Shown: one piece after another, positions 8,366 through 17,707 of the stretch
Position numbering within the stretch: the stretch's first letter is position 1
Layout: each line of letters opens with the position of its first letter
Assembly (NCBI RefSeq): GCF_000185845.1
Contig: NZ_GL629647.1
Coordinates: 2,992,803 to 3,056,802, forward strand
Direction: 5' to 3'
DNA length: 64,000 nt
From: Segatella salivae DSM 15606
GTDB taxonomy: Bacteria > Bacteroidota > Bacteroidia > Bacteroidales > Bacteroidaceae
The notes under the pieces: model-generated
The model's input: only the letters and a program-made list of their open reading frames with translations
The model's database searches: none
Told to the model about the DNA's origin: nothing
Made by a program: the position numbers and the translations under genes

Positions 8366-11300
8366 TTAGAATGTGATATTTACTCCTATACTATAGGTGC
8401 GTGCGTTAGGATAAGCCGCCGTATAATAGTCTGTTTCTGGGTCTAAACCCTTGTAGGGAGTGAGGCAGAAGAGGTTACTTGCACTCAAAGAAAGGTGTAC
8501 ACGTGAGATGTATTTCGTCTTTGCAACCCACGCTTTAGGCATGTTCCAGCCGAGTGTGATATTAGAAAGGCGCACAAACCATGCATTCTGATAATACCAG
8601 TCGCCGTGGGTGTAGGTGGTGTTCCAGCCATTGAAGGAGCAAGGATACTTCGTTGAAGGGTTATCCCAGGTCCAACGTTTCTTGATAATCGTTAGTGCAT
8701 TGTAGCCATATTGCGCTAATTCGCCTCCACCAAGGCCATAAGTCATCTCCGTGGGGTCCTCCATTCGTCGGTCAAACATACCGTTAAGTTGGAAACTTAG
8801 GTCAAAATCCTTATAGTTAAAGGTGTTGACCATGCCGGCCATCCAACCCGGATCTTGAGACCCAATGAGTTCAACGTCGGCGTCATCAATCTTTCCATCG
8901 GGGCCACCTGTAAGGATAAAGCGTCCGTTAGCGTCTACTTCGGGCTGACCATTTGCATCACGTTTATAGCCGTTGAGGTCTTTGATGACCAACTCTCCCG
9001 GGCGAAGATCGGGCTGAGCTGCCGGTACTGTCTCGCCAATCTGCAAGATGTGGTCGGCACGACGCGAATAGATGGGGCGTATAGGGTCGTCAACTTTCTC
9101 ATAGACAGCAGGCTTCCAATCGGGTGTACGCTCTTTCCAGCGGTCCTTATATGTAGTGAAAGTGAGGTTGGTTGTCCATTTGAAATCACGTGTTTTGACG
9201 TTCGTGGTGTTGATAGTGATTTCTAAACCCGTGCTCTGTGTCTTGCCAATGTTCGCCATTACGCTTGAAATGTCGTGGTAATAGTTCAGTGGTTTGTAGT
9301 TGAGCAAATCTGAAATCACACGATGATAGAACTCTACACTTGCCAAGATTCGATTGTTCAGGAAACCAAAATCGAGTCCAAAGTTCCATTCAGTTGTGGT
9401 TTCCCACTTCAAGTTTGGATTCTCAAGTTTGCCTTGGAAAACACCAATGAGTTGCGTGTTATCACCGCGGTTGTAGGCGGGTTGAGCATAATAGCTTGCA
9501 AAGGCATTAGAACCAATGTCCGAGTTACCCGTCTGTCCCCAGCTGAGGCGCATCTTACCCATGGTCAACCACGAGGCAAGCGGCTTCATGAATGGCTCTT
9601 CTGAGAAGGTCCAGCCAAGTGCAGCAGAAGGGAAGTAGCCCCATTTGTGGTTCTTGGCAAACACAGAAGCGCCGTCAGCACGGAAGGTTCCAGTGAGATA
9701 GTAGCGGTCTTTGAGGATATAGTTTACACGGAAGAAGTAGGACTCCATCTTGTTTTTAGAACACCCTGAGCCTACCGACTTCGTACCAACACCGGCATTC
9801 AGGTTGTTGTAGATAAAGCCGTCGGTCAGGAAGTTGTTGTTCCCTGCGTTTGAAGACTCTACATTAAACTGTTCAAAAGATGTTCCGGCAAGCAGATTTA
9901 GCTTGTGCATCTCCTTGAAAGTCTTGCTATATGTGGCAGTCGCCTCAAGCAAATACTGGTTATTGTCGGTGGTATAGATGTTGGCGTTACCTTGAAGATT
10001 CTTTCCCGACAAAGTTGTTTTAGGCTCATAAGTCTTACGACTGATGTTGGCTCTATCAAGGCCTGCGTTGAGTTTTAGCATCAAACCATCGAGTGGGCGG
10101 GCTTCAACATAGATGTTACCGAGCAATCGGTCAGTGCGTCCTTGGTCTACATTGTTGAGCAGAGAGTAGGGGTTAGGCTGCGTTCCTAATAGGGGATTGA
10201 CAGGATAAATCTTTCTCACGGGGTCGTAAGCCAAGATATTTGGTCCCATCTGTACAGCCGAACGGATGATGCCCGACTTCTCATATTGCTTTGATCCCAA
10301 TTGAGTGTTGTCGTTATCAATGCGTGTGAGCGTCAGGTTTACACCGGTTTTGAAGATATTTAAGAAGCGTTGATCAATGTTACTCTTCACGGTATAGCGC
10401 GTCATTCCAGAGTTTTTGATGATACCTTCATTGTCATAGTAGTTCAAAGAAATCATATATTGTGTGTCTTTTGAACCGCCCTGAATGCTAAGGTTGTGCT
10501 CTTGAATGCGGCCGTTGCGCGTAATCAGGCCCACCCAGTCGGTGCCCTTGCCAGCAGCTTCGATTTGAGCGTCGGTGTAAGGACGTGTATATGCCAAGCC
10601 ACTCTTTGGTGCGGCAAGCGCCTCTTCGAGTGTTCTTGAACCCCAAGGACCAACATTGTTTTCCCAAATCCAATATTCCCAACTTGCTTTGTTCTTCTCA
10701 ATCATCCAGTCATGTAGCGACAACATGTCATATTTATCGCTGTAACGCTGGTAACTATAGTTGTATGAATAGTTCACAATCGCCTTGCCTTCGCGTCCGC
10801 GTTTGGTGGTAACAATAACCACACCATTGGCTGCTCGTGAACCATAAATGGCTGTAGCCGAAGCGTCTTTCAACACTTCTATGCTCTCCACATCATTCGG
10901 ATTGAGGAAGTTGAGCACGCCCTGCGTTCCAGGATCCATACGGTCGTTGTTGCCCTTTTGCTGGTCGAGTTTCGCAATAGGAAAGCCATCGACAATATAG
11001 AGTGGGTCGTTGCTGGCGTTCACCGAACCTGCACCACGGATGAGAATGTCAAGACCGCCACCAGGTTGTGCCGAGTTTTGGCGCACATACAAACCTGCTG
11101 CCTTTCCTGCAAGCATATGGGCTGCCGAGGCAACACCGGCTACTGCAAGGTCGGTTCCCTTGACACTGGAGACTGCTCCCGTAAGATCGCGCTTCTTCAT
11201 TGTGCCATAACCAACCACAACCACCTCGTCAAGTCCCTGCGCATCCTCTGTCATGGTGACACGCATCGCATCACGTGCCTTCACGGTTTGGGTCGCAAAA

Positions 11301-11632
11301 CCTACATAAGAGATAGTAAGGGTGTTGCCGGGGGTAACAGTGAGCGTGAACTTTCCGTCGCCATTGGTGATTGTTCCCGACTTTTTGCCGTGCTCAACTA
11401 CGGTCGCTCCCACGATGGGTTCGCCGTTGGCATCGGTCACAGTGCCTGTAATTGTGCGTTGAATTACTTTCGATGACTGCTGCTGTGCCATCATTGCTTC
11501 GTTGATGTCAGCCACTCGATGACCCTCCAAGGGGGAGGCCATGAGACTTAAGGGTGCCATCAACAACAAGGTGGATAAAGAGAGATGCATTATAGGCATA
11601 CGTCTCTTACCATGTTTAGAGTTTTGTAGCAT
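8366..11632 (-). CDS. SusC/RagA family TonB-linked outer membrane transporter
   Basis: A 1088-aa TonB-dependent transporter. In order: signal peptide (about 1-32), a carboxypeptidase-D regulatory-like domain (ITGTVTDANGEPIVGATV ... GFATQTV, ~58-130), the DEVVVVGYGT motif that marks SusC proteins, a plug domain (LIRGAGSVNASNDPLYIVDG, EVLKDASATAIYGSRAANGV), and a C-terminal 22-strand barrel ending in an aromatic residue (YSIGVNITF). It imports oligosaccharide across the outer membrane with its SusD partner just downstream. A near-consensus Bacteroidetes promoter lies at 11781-11812. No anti-sigma-interacting (STN) domain is present, so regulation by an ECF/anti-sigma pair is unlikely. No HTCS or SusR regulator is seen within the window. 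Confidence 0.96.
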   Translation of the reverse strand: MLQNSKHGKRRMPIMHLSLSTLLLMAPLSLMASPLEGHRVADINEAMMAQQQSSKVIQRTITGTVTDANGEPIVGATVVEHGKKSGTITNGDGKFTLTVTPGNTLTISYVGFATQTVKARDAMRVTMTEDAQGLDEVVVVGYGTMKKRDLTGAVSSVKGTDLAVAGVASAAHMLAGKAAGLYVRQNSAQPGGGLDILIRGAGSVNASNDPLYIVDGFPIAKLDQQKGNNDRMDPGTQGVLNFLNPNDVESIEVLKDASATAIYGSRAANGVVIVTTKRGREGKAIVNYSYNYSYQRYSDKYDMLSLHDWMIEKNKASWEYWIWENNVGPWGSRTLEEALAAPKSGLAYTRPYTDAQIEAAGKGTDWVGLITRNGRIQEHNLSIQGGSKDTQYMISLNYYDNEGIIKNSGMTRYTVKSNIDQRFLNIFKTGVNLTLTRIDNDNTQLGSKQYEKSGIIRSAVQMGPNILAYDPVRKIYPVNPLLGTQPNPYSLLNNVDQGRTDRLLGNIYVEARPLDGLMLKLNAGLDRANISRKTYEPKTTLSGKNLQGNANIYTTDNNQYLLEATATYSKTFKEMHKLNLLAGTSFEQFNVESSNAGNNNFLTDGFIYNNLNAGVGTKSVGSGCSKNKMESYFFRVNYILKDRYYLTGTFRADGASVFAKNHKWGYFPSAALGWTFSEEPFMKPLASWLTMGKMRLSWGQTGNSDIGSNAFASYYAQPAYNRGDNTQLIGVFQGKLENPNLKWETTTEWNFGLDFGFLNNRILASVEFYHRVISDLLNYKPLNYYHDISSVMANIGKTQSTGLEITINTTNVKTRDFKWTTNLTFTTYKDRWKERTPDWKPAVYEKVDDPIRPIYSRRADHILQIGETVPAAQPDLRPGELVIKDLNGYKRDANGQPEVDANGRFILTGGPDGKIDDADVELIGSQDPGWMAGMVNTFNYKDFDLSFQLNGMFDRRMEDPTEMTYGLGGGELAQYGYNALTIIKKRWTWDNPSTKYPCSFNGWNTTYTHGDWYYQNAWFVRLSNITLGWNMPKAWVAKTKYISRVHLSLSASNLFCLTPYKGLDPETDYYTAAYPNARTYSIGVNITF

Positions 11633-11780
11633 ATTGTTTTAAGTTAATATAGATATGTCTTAGTTGATTTTTAGTTACAATTCCGTCGCACCTTTATGTG
11701 GCTTCTACTCTGCTTTGCGTTAGTTTTAGGCCATGGTCAATCATAGTTGCTTGTTTAGGTATCGATGAAAATAGCAGACG

Positions 11781-11812
11781 CAAATTTAATAAAAATATTC
11801 AACCACACCAAA
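11781..11812 (-). promoter_or_regulatory. Promoter of the polysaccharide operon
   Basis: On the minus strand, -33 TTTG (11809-11812), a 20-nt spacer, then -7 TAAATTTG (11781-11788, form TAnnTTTG). It precedes the SusC start by about 150 nt, leaving a leader of ~140 nt. Confidence 0.7.
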
Positions 11813-11899
11813 AAACGCCCCATTTTTTCTCCCGAAATCTTAGACTCTTCTCTCCGAATTGTGGGCGCTTTGCGGTTGCGAGCATGTGTGTATAGAGGG

Positions 11900-12150
11900 C
11901 AACGCTGTAGGCATTGTACGTGTTCTCGCTCTGTAACTATGCAAGAGAACGAACCAAGTATCAAGCAACGCTGTAGGCGTTGTACCTTTGATAGCCCAGG
12001 GTTGCCGAGCGATAGCGTAGGCTACCCTGGGTTGTGAGAGTGCGTGGGGGTGTCAACGCTGTAGGCGTTGTACCTCTTCTGAACTTCTTCATTTAATAGG
12101 ATTCATGAAAGGCCACGCTAATTGTAAAAGGTACAACACCTACGGCGTTG
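11900..12150. repeat. Cluster of four REP-like palindromes plus one larger hairpin
   Basis: A 20-nt motif CAACGCTGTAGGCGTTGTAC (arms CAACGC/GCGTTG) occurs at 11900-11919 (one change), 11966-11985, 12054-12073, and inverted with variants at 12131-12150. A larger hairpin with arms 11995-12006 and 12020-12031 (CCCAGGGTTGCC / GGCTACCCTGGG) lies between copies two and three. This looks like a REP/BIME cluster in the gap between the SusC promoter and the end of the DUF4373-type gene. The other ORFs called across this region are not credible genes. Confidence 0.75.
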
Positions 12151-12281
12151 AACTTCGTCTGTGAATCACCTCCCCTGGATAGGCTCGTTCCTCGCCAAAC
12201 CTATACTATAAAATGGTTATGGCTGTTTACCTTACATTGCCTCCTTGCATCACATCTCATAATATTGTCACGCACTTCGCC

Positions 12282-13613
12282 TCATACGCTACCCACATTG
12301 CGACCCACTTGTCGTGTGGGCGCATGGTCGCAGCCTTGTTCCGCCTGATGGTTTTGCTCGTAAAAGTGGTTTTGATAGGCCATGAAGCGGGCGCGTGTGT
12401 TGCTGCCGGGACGCATGAGGTTGGCCAAATAGTCTTTGGCATCGGCCGCACTACGCATGGCTTTCCCGTGCATCTGACAATAGTGCCAGAACCAGTAGAG
12501 GAGGTTGCGGCGCAAGGTGGGATTCTTGTGCACGGCAAGATTGGCCATGTGTTCGAGGCTGGCCATGTAGTCCTCGTCGTGATAGAGTAGGGTGAGCAAC
12601 TCACGATTGATGCTTAGTGGGGCCGAAGTGGCTGTAGCTGAAGGCTCGGCAGTGGGTTGCTGAGTCTTGGTGGCAGGCGGAGTGGGTACTTGGATGGCTG
12701 CTTGTTCCCGTTTGGCAGCGGCAGCCGAAGCCTGCCGAATCTTTTTGCGCAAGGTGTTCACGAAAGCATTTGACGATAGCGTAGCCGCTGTTGAGCCATG
12801 GACTATTGGCGATGGGGCAATCGAAATGGCTGGCGAAGCCTTTGAATCAGCGTCGGCATCGGCGTGGTTTCTTGCATTTCTCGCGACAGAAGCACTTGAT
12901 TTAGGCTGCAATTCAGCCTGTTTTGCATGGTCATCTGTAGCTTTTTCTATTCTTGAAGCGGCCATTTTTGCCCCTTTGACAGCCGACTTTTTCTCGCTGC
13001 AACAGCGCCTTTGTGTTGTCTTTGCCGTTGATGGTTGAGCCATGGCTGAACAAGTCTTCTTGGCATCAGCTTCCAACGACTTATTCTTTTCAAAAACATC
13101 GGCGGCGACGTCGAACTTTTCTACTTCTTTTTCTTCGTCTTTTATTTGTTCTTGTTCTTTGTTCTTGTTCTTAGAAGGGTTAAGTTGCTGATTATCAGAT
13201 GTCTCATTTGTTAATTTATCTAAATTTGTTTTTATTTTCTCTTTTTTTGTAGAATTTTCGCGGAAAAATTGAGTTAAATACGGACTTGAAAACACCTGGT
13301 TTCCGGGTTCGATAGTGAAGAGCGAAGGAAAGTCGCCAATGAGCTGCAAGATGAAACTCTTGTGGCGGTGGCAGGCGCGTGCAATGTCGCTCACAGCATA
13401 TATCGGTGCGCGGCAATCGGTACGGCGTTCGACAAGAAATTTCATGATATAAATCACGATACCCCAGCCTTCAAGACCATATTTTTCTTTGACAACAGTC
13501 ATGTCAAAGTTATTAAGCATTTCAAGATCTAAGCGCACAAATACGTTTGTTCGCTTGCAGTTGCGGAGCATTGGGGATGCCGCAGTCCCTTGTTGGTTTG
13601 TATGCTTTACCAT
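12282..13613 (-). CDS. DUF4373-type (Lin1244/Lin1753-like) protein with low-complexity linker
   Basis: A 443-aa protein with two folded ends joined by a long biased linker. Residues ~25-120 (FVRLDLEMLNNFDMTVVKEKYGLEGWGIVIYIM) resemble the DUF4373/Lin1244-like N-terminal domain. This domain is found in Bacteroidetes and phage proteins and is often compared with replication initiators or primosomal DNA-binding proteins. Residues ~340-425 (RELLTLLYHDEDYMASLEHMANLAVHKNPTLRRN) resemble the C-terminal domain that accompanies it. The middle (~125-340) is Lys/Glu- then Ala/Ser/Lys-rich and probably disordered. Function is unknown. A TATCTTTG box upstream (13724-13731, minus) suggests its own promoter. 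It may be a domesticated mobile-element gene. Confidence 0.7.
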   Translation of the reverse strand: MVKHTNQQGTAASPMLRNCKRTNVFVRLDLEMLNNFDMTVVKEKYGLEGWGIVIYIMKFLVERRTDCRAPIYAVSDIARACHRHKSFILQLIGDFPSLFTIEPGNQVFSSPYLTQFFRENSTKKEKIKTNLDKLTNETSDNQQLNPSKNKNKEQEQIKDEEKEVEKFDVAADVFEKNKSLEADAKKTCSAMAQPSTAKTTQRRCCSEKKSAVKGAKMAASRIEKATDDHAKQAELQPKSSASVARNARNHADADADSKASPAISIAPSPIVHGSTAATLSSNAFVNTLRKKIRQASAAAAKREQAAIQVPTPPATKTQQPTAEPSATATSAPLSINRELLTLLYHDEDYMASLEHMANLAVHKNPTLRRNLLYWFWHYCQMHGKAMRSAADAKDYLANLMRPGSNTRARFMAYQNHFYEQNHQAEQGCDHAPTRQVGRNVGSV

Positions 13614-13952
13614 GATGAACGGGTTAAAGATTGATTATCCTGAATAATTTATTTGCAATCGCTATGTTGCCACGGAGTGTGCCGAATGATTTCAGGCGGT
13701 CTTGCGTGGGGGGATAGCTTCTGCAAAGATACAAAATCTCACCCTGCGTTTGCAAGTTTTTGAGGAGGAAAAATGGTGGTCAGGCGGCGTGTATCATACG
13801 ATTGTATCACATAGGCCTTGATTTTAAGACAATTTTTGCAAGCGTGCGAGGCATGAGAAATGATTTTTTAGGTCGGAAATTTGGATGTTTTCAAAGAAAG
13901 TCTTACCTTAGTGCCGCTTTTTAATATTTGATAAAAGTTATTCACTCAACGC
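13614..13952. other. Divergent intergenic region with two promoters
   Basis: No gene is seen here. A minus-strand -7 box TATCTTTG lies at 13724-13731 with a weak CTTG at 13753-13756 (21-nt spacer), aimed at the DUF4373-type gene. A plus-strand promoter lies at 13880-13911: TTTG, 20-nt spacer, TACCTTAG (one change from TAnnTTTG), about 40 nt before the zinc-ribbon gene. Confidence 0.55.
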
Positions 13953-15329
13953 ATGACAAAGAAGATAAAACCTATAAAGTGCCCGCAGTGTGGCAGTGAA
14001 AAGTATGATGAAATAGGCGAAGAGAAGTTTCGTTGCAGGAATTGTGGCACCGAATTCTTCCTTGACAACGACGATATCAACATCAATGTGAATCATCATT
14101 ACAACTTCGACTCGGGGCAAGCAGATAATTATAACCCATTTGGTGCAGAGAGAAAAAAGTTTATAGCGATAGCTGTTGTCCTTTCTTTTCTGTTCTTGTT
14201 TGTGATTATCAAACAGCTACTCTTCTCTTCTTCAAATAGTTATGACTACCTTGGAAGCAAGGCTGATTCAATCACTGTGGATGAAAACTATGAACAATAT
14301 GCGTTGTTGAGTCATAAGAATAAAGCCTATATTGTCTATTTTTCGCATCGAAATTATCTCTCCTATAAGTATGAGGACAATCCAAAATACGTCAATGGCT
14401 ATTACATTGGTTTGCGCGATGTGAAGACAGGTGAAATCGTTAACGAGAAGTTTCTGGTTTCAAATGAAAATGCTGACAAGCAAGGTTACAGGGAAAATAA
14501 AACAGATTTGCAATATTTCTATCAGGCAAAGAAGTTTTATCTCATTGTGGGTGGCCACTATGTATATAGTATCGACCCCGCAAACTTAGAGATAAAGAAC
14601 ATCACAAAGTCTATGTTTGAGGGCAAAAAGGTAATGGAATCGGGGTTCTCTAAAATTGATTTTATCGATAAAGACAATGGAGAGGGCTTCTTGGTGAACG
14701 ACACTAAGGCCGTACCTTATTATTATTTCCCTGCCACCAACAGGCTTTATGACGACGCAGCCTTTTCTTATGCGTGCATGCTTCCACCGAGTGAGTTGAA
14801 TGGAGAGATGCGAGATTCGACAACATATTTCTTGAAGTTGTATAAGTCTAACGCCAATTCAAACGAAGATGGGTTGCTACAGCTGTGGCATCTAAGCTTT
14901 GTTTTCCACAATGGTGACCCGCAAGAATTAGACGATTACCTTTATAGGAGTCGGATATTCCCTGAAAACATGGGATATCGTGCACTCAGTTTTGGTCCTT
15001 CTACGGATAAGATTGAGGGCTTCAATGGTGCACTTCCTTTTGCCGACAACCAGTATATCTTGCTTTCTTTCAATCCAAATGTCACGGCAAATTCCAATAC
15101 TATCTATCAGTTGCGTAGCACTCGCGACGGTGTTTTGTGGACAAAGGCAGTGCCAGCAAATGTGAAATGCAACGAATGTGCAGTGCGCAGTGGAAACAAA
15201 ATATGGGTGATGTGCAGGACTGATGCTTCAAATGGTTATCATAAAACACTCTATGGGTTTGATATTAAGACTGGGCAGGTGGAACGAGGTAAGGATGTTA
15301 TAGACCGATATTCATTCAAACCAGAATAA
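13953..15329 (+). CDS. Zinc-ribbon, single-pass membrane protein of unknown function
   Basis: 458 aa. An N-terminal zinc ribbon has two Cys pairs (CPQCG at ~10 and CRNCG at ~28). An Asn-rich linker follows, then one transmembrane helix (about 71-92, IAIAVVLSFLFLFVIIKQLL). The remaining ~350 residues are extracytoplasmic and read like a repeated beta-propeller or WD-like fold (KNKAYIVYFS, KFYLIVGGHYVYSIDPANLEI, HKTLYGFDIKTGQVE). The topology puts the ribbon in the cytoplasm and the propeller in the periplasm, as for a sensor or assembly factor. I do not recognise a named family. The MORN-like gene follows after 48 nt and may be co-transcribed. Confidence 0.75.
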   Translation: MTKKIKPIKCPQCGSEKYDEIGEEKFRCRNCGTEFFLDNDDININVNHHYNFDSGQADNYNPFGAERKKFIAIAVVLSFLFLFVIIKQLLFSSSNSYDYLGSKADSITVDENYEQYALLSHKNKAYIVYFSHRNYLSYKYEDNPKYVNGYYIGLRDVKTGEIVNEKFLVSNENADKQGYRENKTDLQYFYQAKKFYLIVGGHYVYSIDPANLEIKNITKSMFEGKKVMESGFSKIDFIDKDNGEGFLVNDTKAVPYYYFPATNRLYDDAAFSYACMLPPSELNGEMRDSTTYFLKLYKSNANSNEDGLLQLWHLSFVFHNGDPQELDDYLYRSRIFPENMGYRALSFGPSTDKIEGFNGALPFADNQYILLSFNPNVTANSNTIYQLRSTRDGVLWTKAVPANVKCNECAVRSGNKIWVMCRTDASNGYHKTLYGFDIKTGQVERGKDVIDRYSFKPE

Positions 15330-15377
15330 AAAATGTTGCCCTCAACGCGGTTACAACAATAAAAATATAAAGCAACA

Positions 15378-16136
15378 ATGAAGAAAATATTGTCAGTATT
15401 AGTGCTTTTGCTTGGGTTTACCACCCTTCAAGCGCAAGAGAAATACATGGAACACGATGCCGATGGCAAGCTACGCGTGTCAGGATTTATTGATAAAAAG
15501 ACCAAAAAGCAGGTGGGACATTGGGTCACCTACGGGCAAAACGGCCTGAAAACCAGTGAGGCCGACTATGTGAATGGCGAGAAAGATGGCCGTGCTTACG
15601 AGTATGATAGCTTCGGACATGTTACTCTTGTCGAGACCTATCGCAACGGAATATTGGATGGTTTGTTTCTACAATATTATGATTCTGAAAGTAAGAACGC
15701 GCAACCTAAATTGTATGTGCGCTCCTTCTATCGCGATGGGCAGAAAGAAGGCTCGGAGATTGTCTATGAAGTCAATGGGGCTATCCTCCACAAACGCCGC
15801 TATAAAGCCGGTTTAATGATGACCGACACGAGCTATGTGGGCAATAAAGTCTATTACACCTCACTGAGAAAGGTGTCTGATCCCGATAGTCCTGATGGCT
15901 ATCGCTATAAAGAGGTGGTGGAATCTGCCCCTTATGGTATTGCCTCTTCGGCTCCCACGCATTATGGAAACGTGGCCCCGAGACGCACACCACGCACAAA
16001 CAAGCCGGTAAAGGCAGCTCTCAAGCGGTCTGCAGCGCCTAAAAAGGCTACTCCGGCAAAGGCAGAACCGACGCCGAAACCAACGAAAAAAGATAAGTTG
16101 CAGGTAGGCGCTGATGGCTCAATCAAGTTGGGTTAA
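15378..16136 (+). CDS. Secreted MORN-repeat-like protein (YwqK-type)
   Basis: 252 aa with a signal peptide (MKKILSVLVLLLGFTTLQAQ). Residues ~25-150 carry repeats of the form G-x-W-x-x-Y-x-x-N-G-x-K (GHWVTYGQNGLK, NGEKDGRAYEYDSFG, NGILDGLFLQYYD, DGQKEGSEIVYE), as in MORN or YwqK-family antitoxin-annotated proteins. The C-terminal ~70 residues are Lys/Pro/Ala-rich and probably disordered. In Bacteroidetes such proteins are exported and of unknown role; the antitoxin label is not supported by any toxin gene here. It directly follows the zinc-ribbon protein. Confidence 0.78.
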   Translation: MKKILSVLVLLLGFTTLQAQEKYMEHDADGKLRVSGFIDKKTKKQVGHWVTYGQNGLKTSEADYVNGEKDGRAYEYDSFGHVTLVETYRNGILDGLFLQYYDSESKNAQPKLYVRSFYRDGQKEGSEIVYEVNGAILHKRRYKAGLMMTDTSYVGNKVYYTSLRKVSDPDSPDGYRYKEVVESAPYGIASSAPTHYGNVAPRRTPRTNKPVKAALKRSAAPKKATPAKAEPTPKPTKKDKLQVGADGSIKLG

Positions 16137-16251
16137 GGGCAAGGGGTATTGAGCTCTTACCCAAAAATGATTTTAGTGGGGTTGCGCTTTAGTGTGAATG
16201 ATACCAAGAAAGCAAAATGAGTGGCGAGTTGTTTCCCTCATTCAAAATATT

Positions 16252-16292
16252 AACCCGAGGTAGCCTATACTGTTGTTTGGCAACCTCGGGTT
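16252..16292. terminator. Hairpin between convergent genes, terminator-like
   Basis: Arms AACCCGAGGTAGCC (16252-16265) and GGCAACCTCGGGTT (16279-16292) pair with one mismatch and are followed by TTTT on the plus strand. It lies between the MORN-like gene (plus) and the beta-propeller lipoprotein (minus) and could end both transcripts. The rest of 16137-16435 shows no gene. Confidence 0.65.
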
Positions 16293-16435
16293 TTCAAAAC
16301 CTCAACGCGTAGTGAGTTGTTTCTTATAATTCTCAAAGTGGGATGTGTCAACTTTCATCGTGAGCACATCAATTTTTGCCCATGCTTTTGGTGAAGAGGA
16401 ACGCTCTTCTTAGGCTTTCCAAAAGCTAAAAGCTA

Positions 16436-17674
16436 TTATTCAAAGCTGTGGAAGAAGCTTGGATTGCCTTGAGTTTGAATCACAGGGCCAGCCACTTCTT
16501 TTGTTTTGGGGTTGTAAGTGTAGAAACCTGTTGCCTTCTTATTGGCACTTCCAAACACAATCAGGTCTTTATATTTGGCTACAGCGATACCTTGTGGGTT
16601 AGAAATCTCCGTGTTTTTGATGACACTTAGTGTTCTTTGTTTCAAGTCTATGACTACAGGAAGGTTGGAAAGTGTAAGGTATGGATTGTCCAAGGCATGA
16701 GGATCTAAGCCAAACGAGCTGATATAGGTATAGACTTTTCCGTCTCCTGCATACATCACTGTACAGATATAGTCGGCATGTTTCGTAGAAAGGCCACTCA
16801 CTTCTGTTTGATCAAGGCGTATAGAATAGTTTGGATCAATGTCGGTTGAGCCATTCTTGATACGTGCAATGCCACCATGTAATTGAGGAAGCATGCCAAA
16901 TGATCCCATACAATTGAAGTATATGTCTTTGTTTTCGTCCATAAAGATAGAGCCAGCATCAATGGGGCGTGTGGCAAAACACATGCCTAAGCTTTCATTT
17001 ACGATATGTTTCTCTACCTTATCTGTCTTGGTATCAATCATGGCAAACTCTAATTTGTTGACCGTAGGCATGAATTGGGCATTCATTTGGCTAAGTCCTA
17101 CAAAGAGTTTTCCGTCGCGTATAATCATGGCGGCAGGCGAAACTCGCGCTCCTTGTTGGGCATAGCTGTTGAGATCAATGTCTGCAATCTTCTTCATTGT
17201 CGTTGGATTGAACACCATCACAATGCCTATACCTTGTAAACTCACATAGGCCTTTTCCTTATTCAATTCAACAATGTTGCAAGCTGCGGCATTTGCTGGA
17301 ATCTGAAGTGCTCCTTTCTTCAGCCATTCACCTTTTTCGTTGAGATTATAGCATTTGATTTCAGCTTTCGTATTGCCCATGTAGTCGGGAAAAGCATAGA
17401 TGTTGTTTGACTCAGTTACGATAGGTGTTGAGCCAAATCCAACGGGAATAGCGTTTGTATTGCCGTAAGTGCCTGGCAGAAAACCGGGTAACGCTTGCAT
17501 ATAGACATTGCCACCATTGCCTTCGGGATTAGTAATGCCGGCAGCAAAAACTACACCTTTGAAACTGCCCTCACCGCCTTTGGGTGCAGGAGGATTGTCA
17601 TTGCCCTTGTCACATGAAATAAAGAGTGACGCCAAAAGGAGGGCTGAAAGAGATAATTTGAAAATTTTCATCAT
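16436..17674 (-). CDS. Beta-propeller-like surface lipoprotein (DUF4374/XusB-like)
   Basis: 412 aa. The signal peptide ends at FISC (Cys 21), then DKGND, an acidic surface-export signal. The rest is a chain of short beta-blade motifs (NNIYAFPDYMGN, KAYVSLQGIGIVMVFNP, GKLFVGLSQ, KDIYFNCMGS, DLIVFGSANKKATGFYTYNPKT), consistent with a seven-bladed propeller. It lies 33 nt downstream of a TonB-dependent receptor in the same direction. In Bacteroides the XusA receptor/XusB propeller lipoprotein pair captures xenosiderophores. Similar architecture and order make a metal-chelate binding role plausible, but the family match is by resemblance only. Confidence 0.7.
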   Translation of the reverse strand: MMKIFKLSLSALLLASLFISCDKGNDNPPAPKGGEGSFKGVVFAAGITNPEGNGGNVYMQALPGFLPGTYGNTNAIPVGFGSTPIVTESNNIYAFPDYMGNTKAEIKCYNLNEKGEWLKKGALQIPANAAACNIVELNKEKAYVSLQGIGIVMVFNPTTMKKIADIDLNSYAQQGARVSPAAMIIRDGKLFVGLSQMNAQFMPTVNKLEFAMIDTKTDKVEKHIVNESLGMCFATRPIDAGSIFMDENKDIYFNCMGSFGMLPQLHGGIARIKNGSTDIDPNYSIRLDQTEVSGLSTKHADYICTVMYAGDGKVYTYISSFGLDPHALDNPYLTLSNLPVVIDLKQRTLSVIKNTEISNPQGIAVAKYKDLIVFGSANKKATGFYTYNPKTKEVAGPVIQTQGNPSFFHSFE

Positions 17675-17707
17675 TAAAATGATTATTAGTAATATAATAT
17701 AAAGTTT

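Noticed and set aside
10958..11476. 172-codon plus-strand frame inside the SusC gene
   Set aside because: Cys-rich, antisense shadow of the plug and regulatory-like domains; not a protein family.
11698..12037. Short frames across the REP-like region
   Set aside because: They are made of palindromic repeats and promoter sequence, not of coding-like codons.
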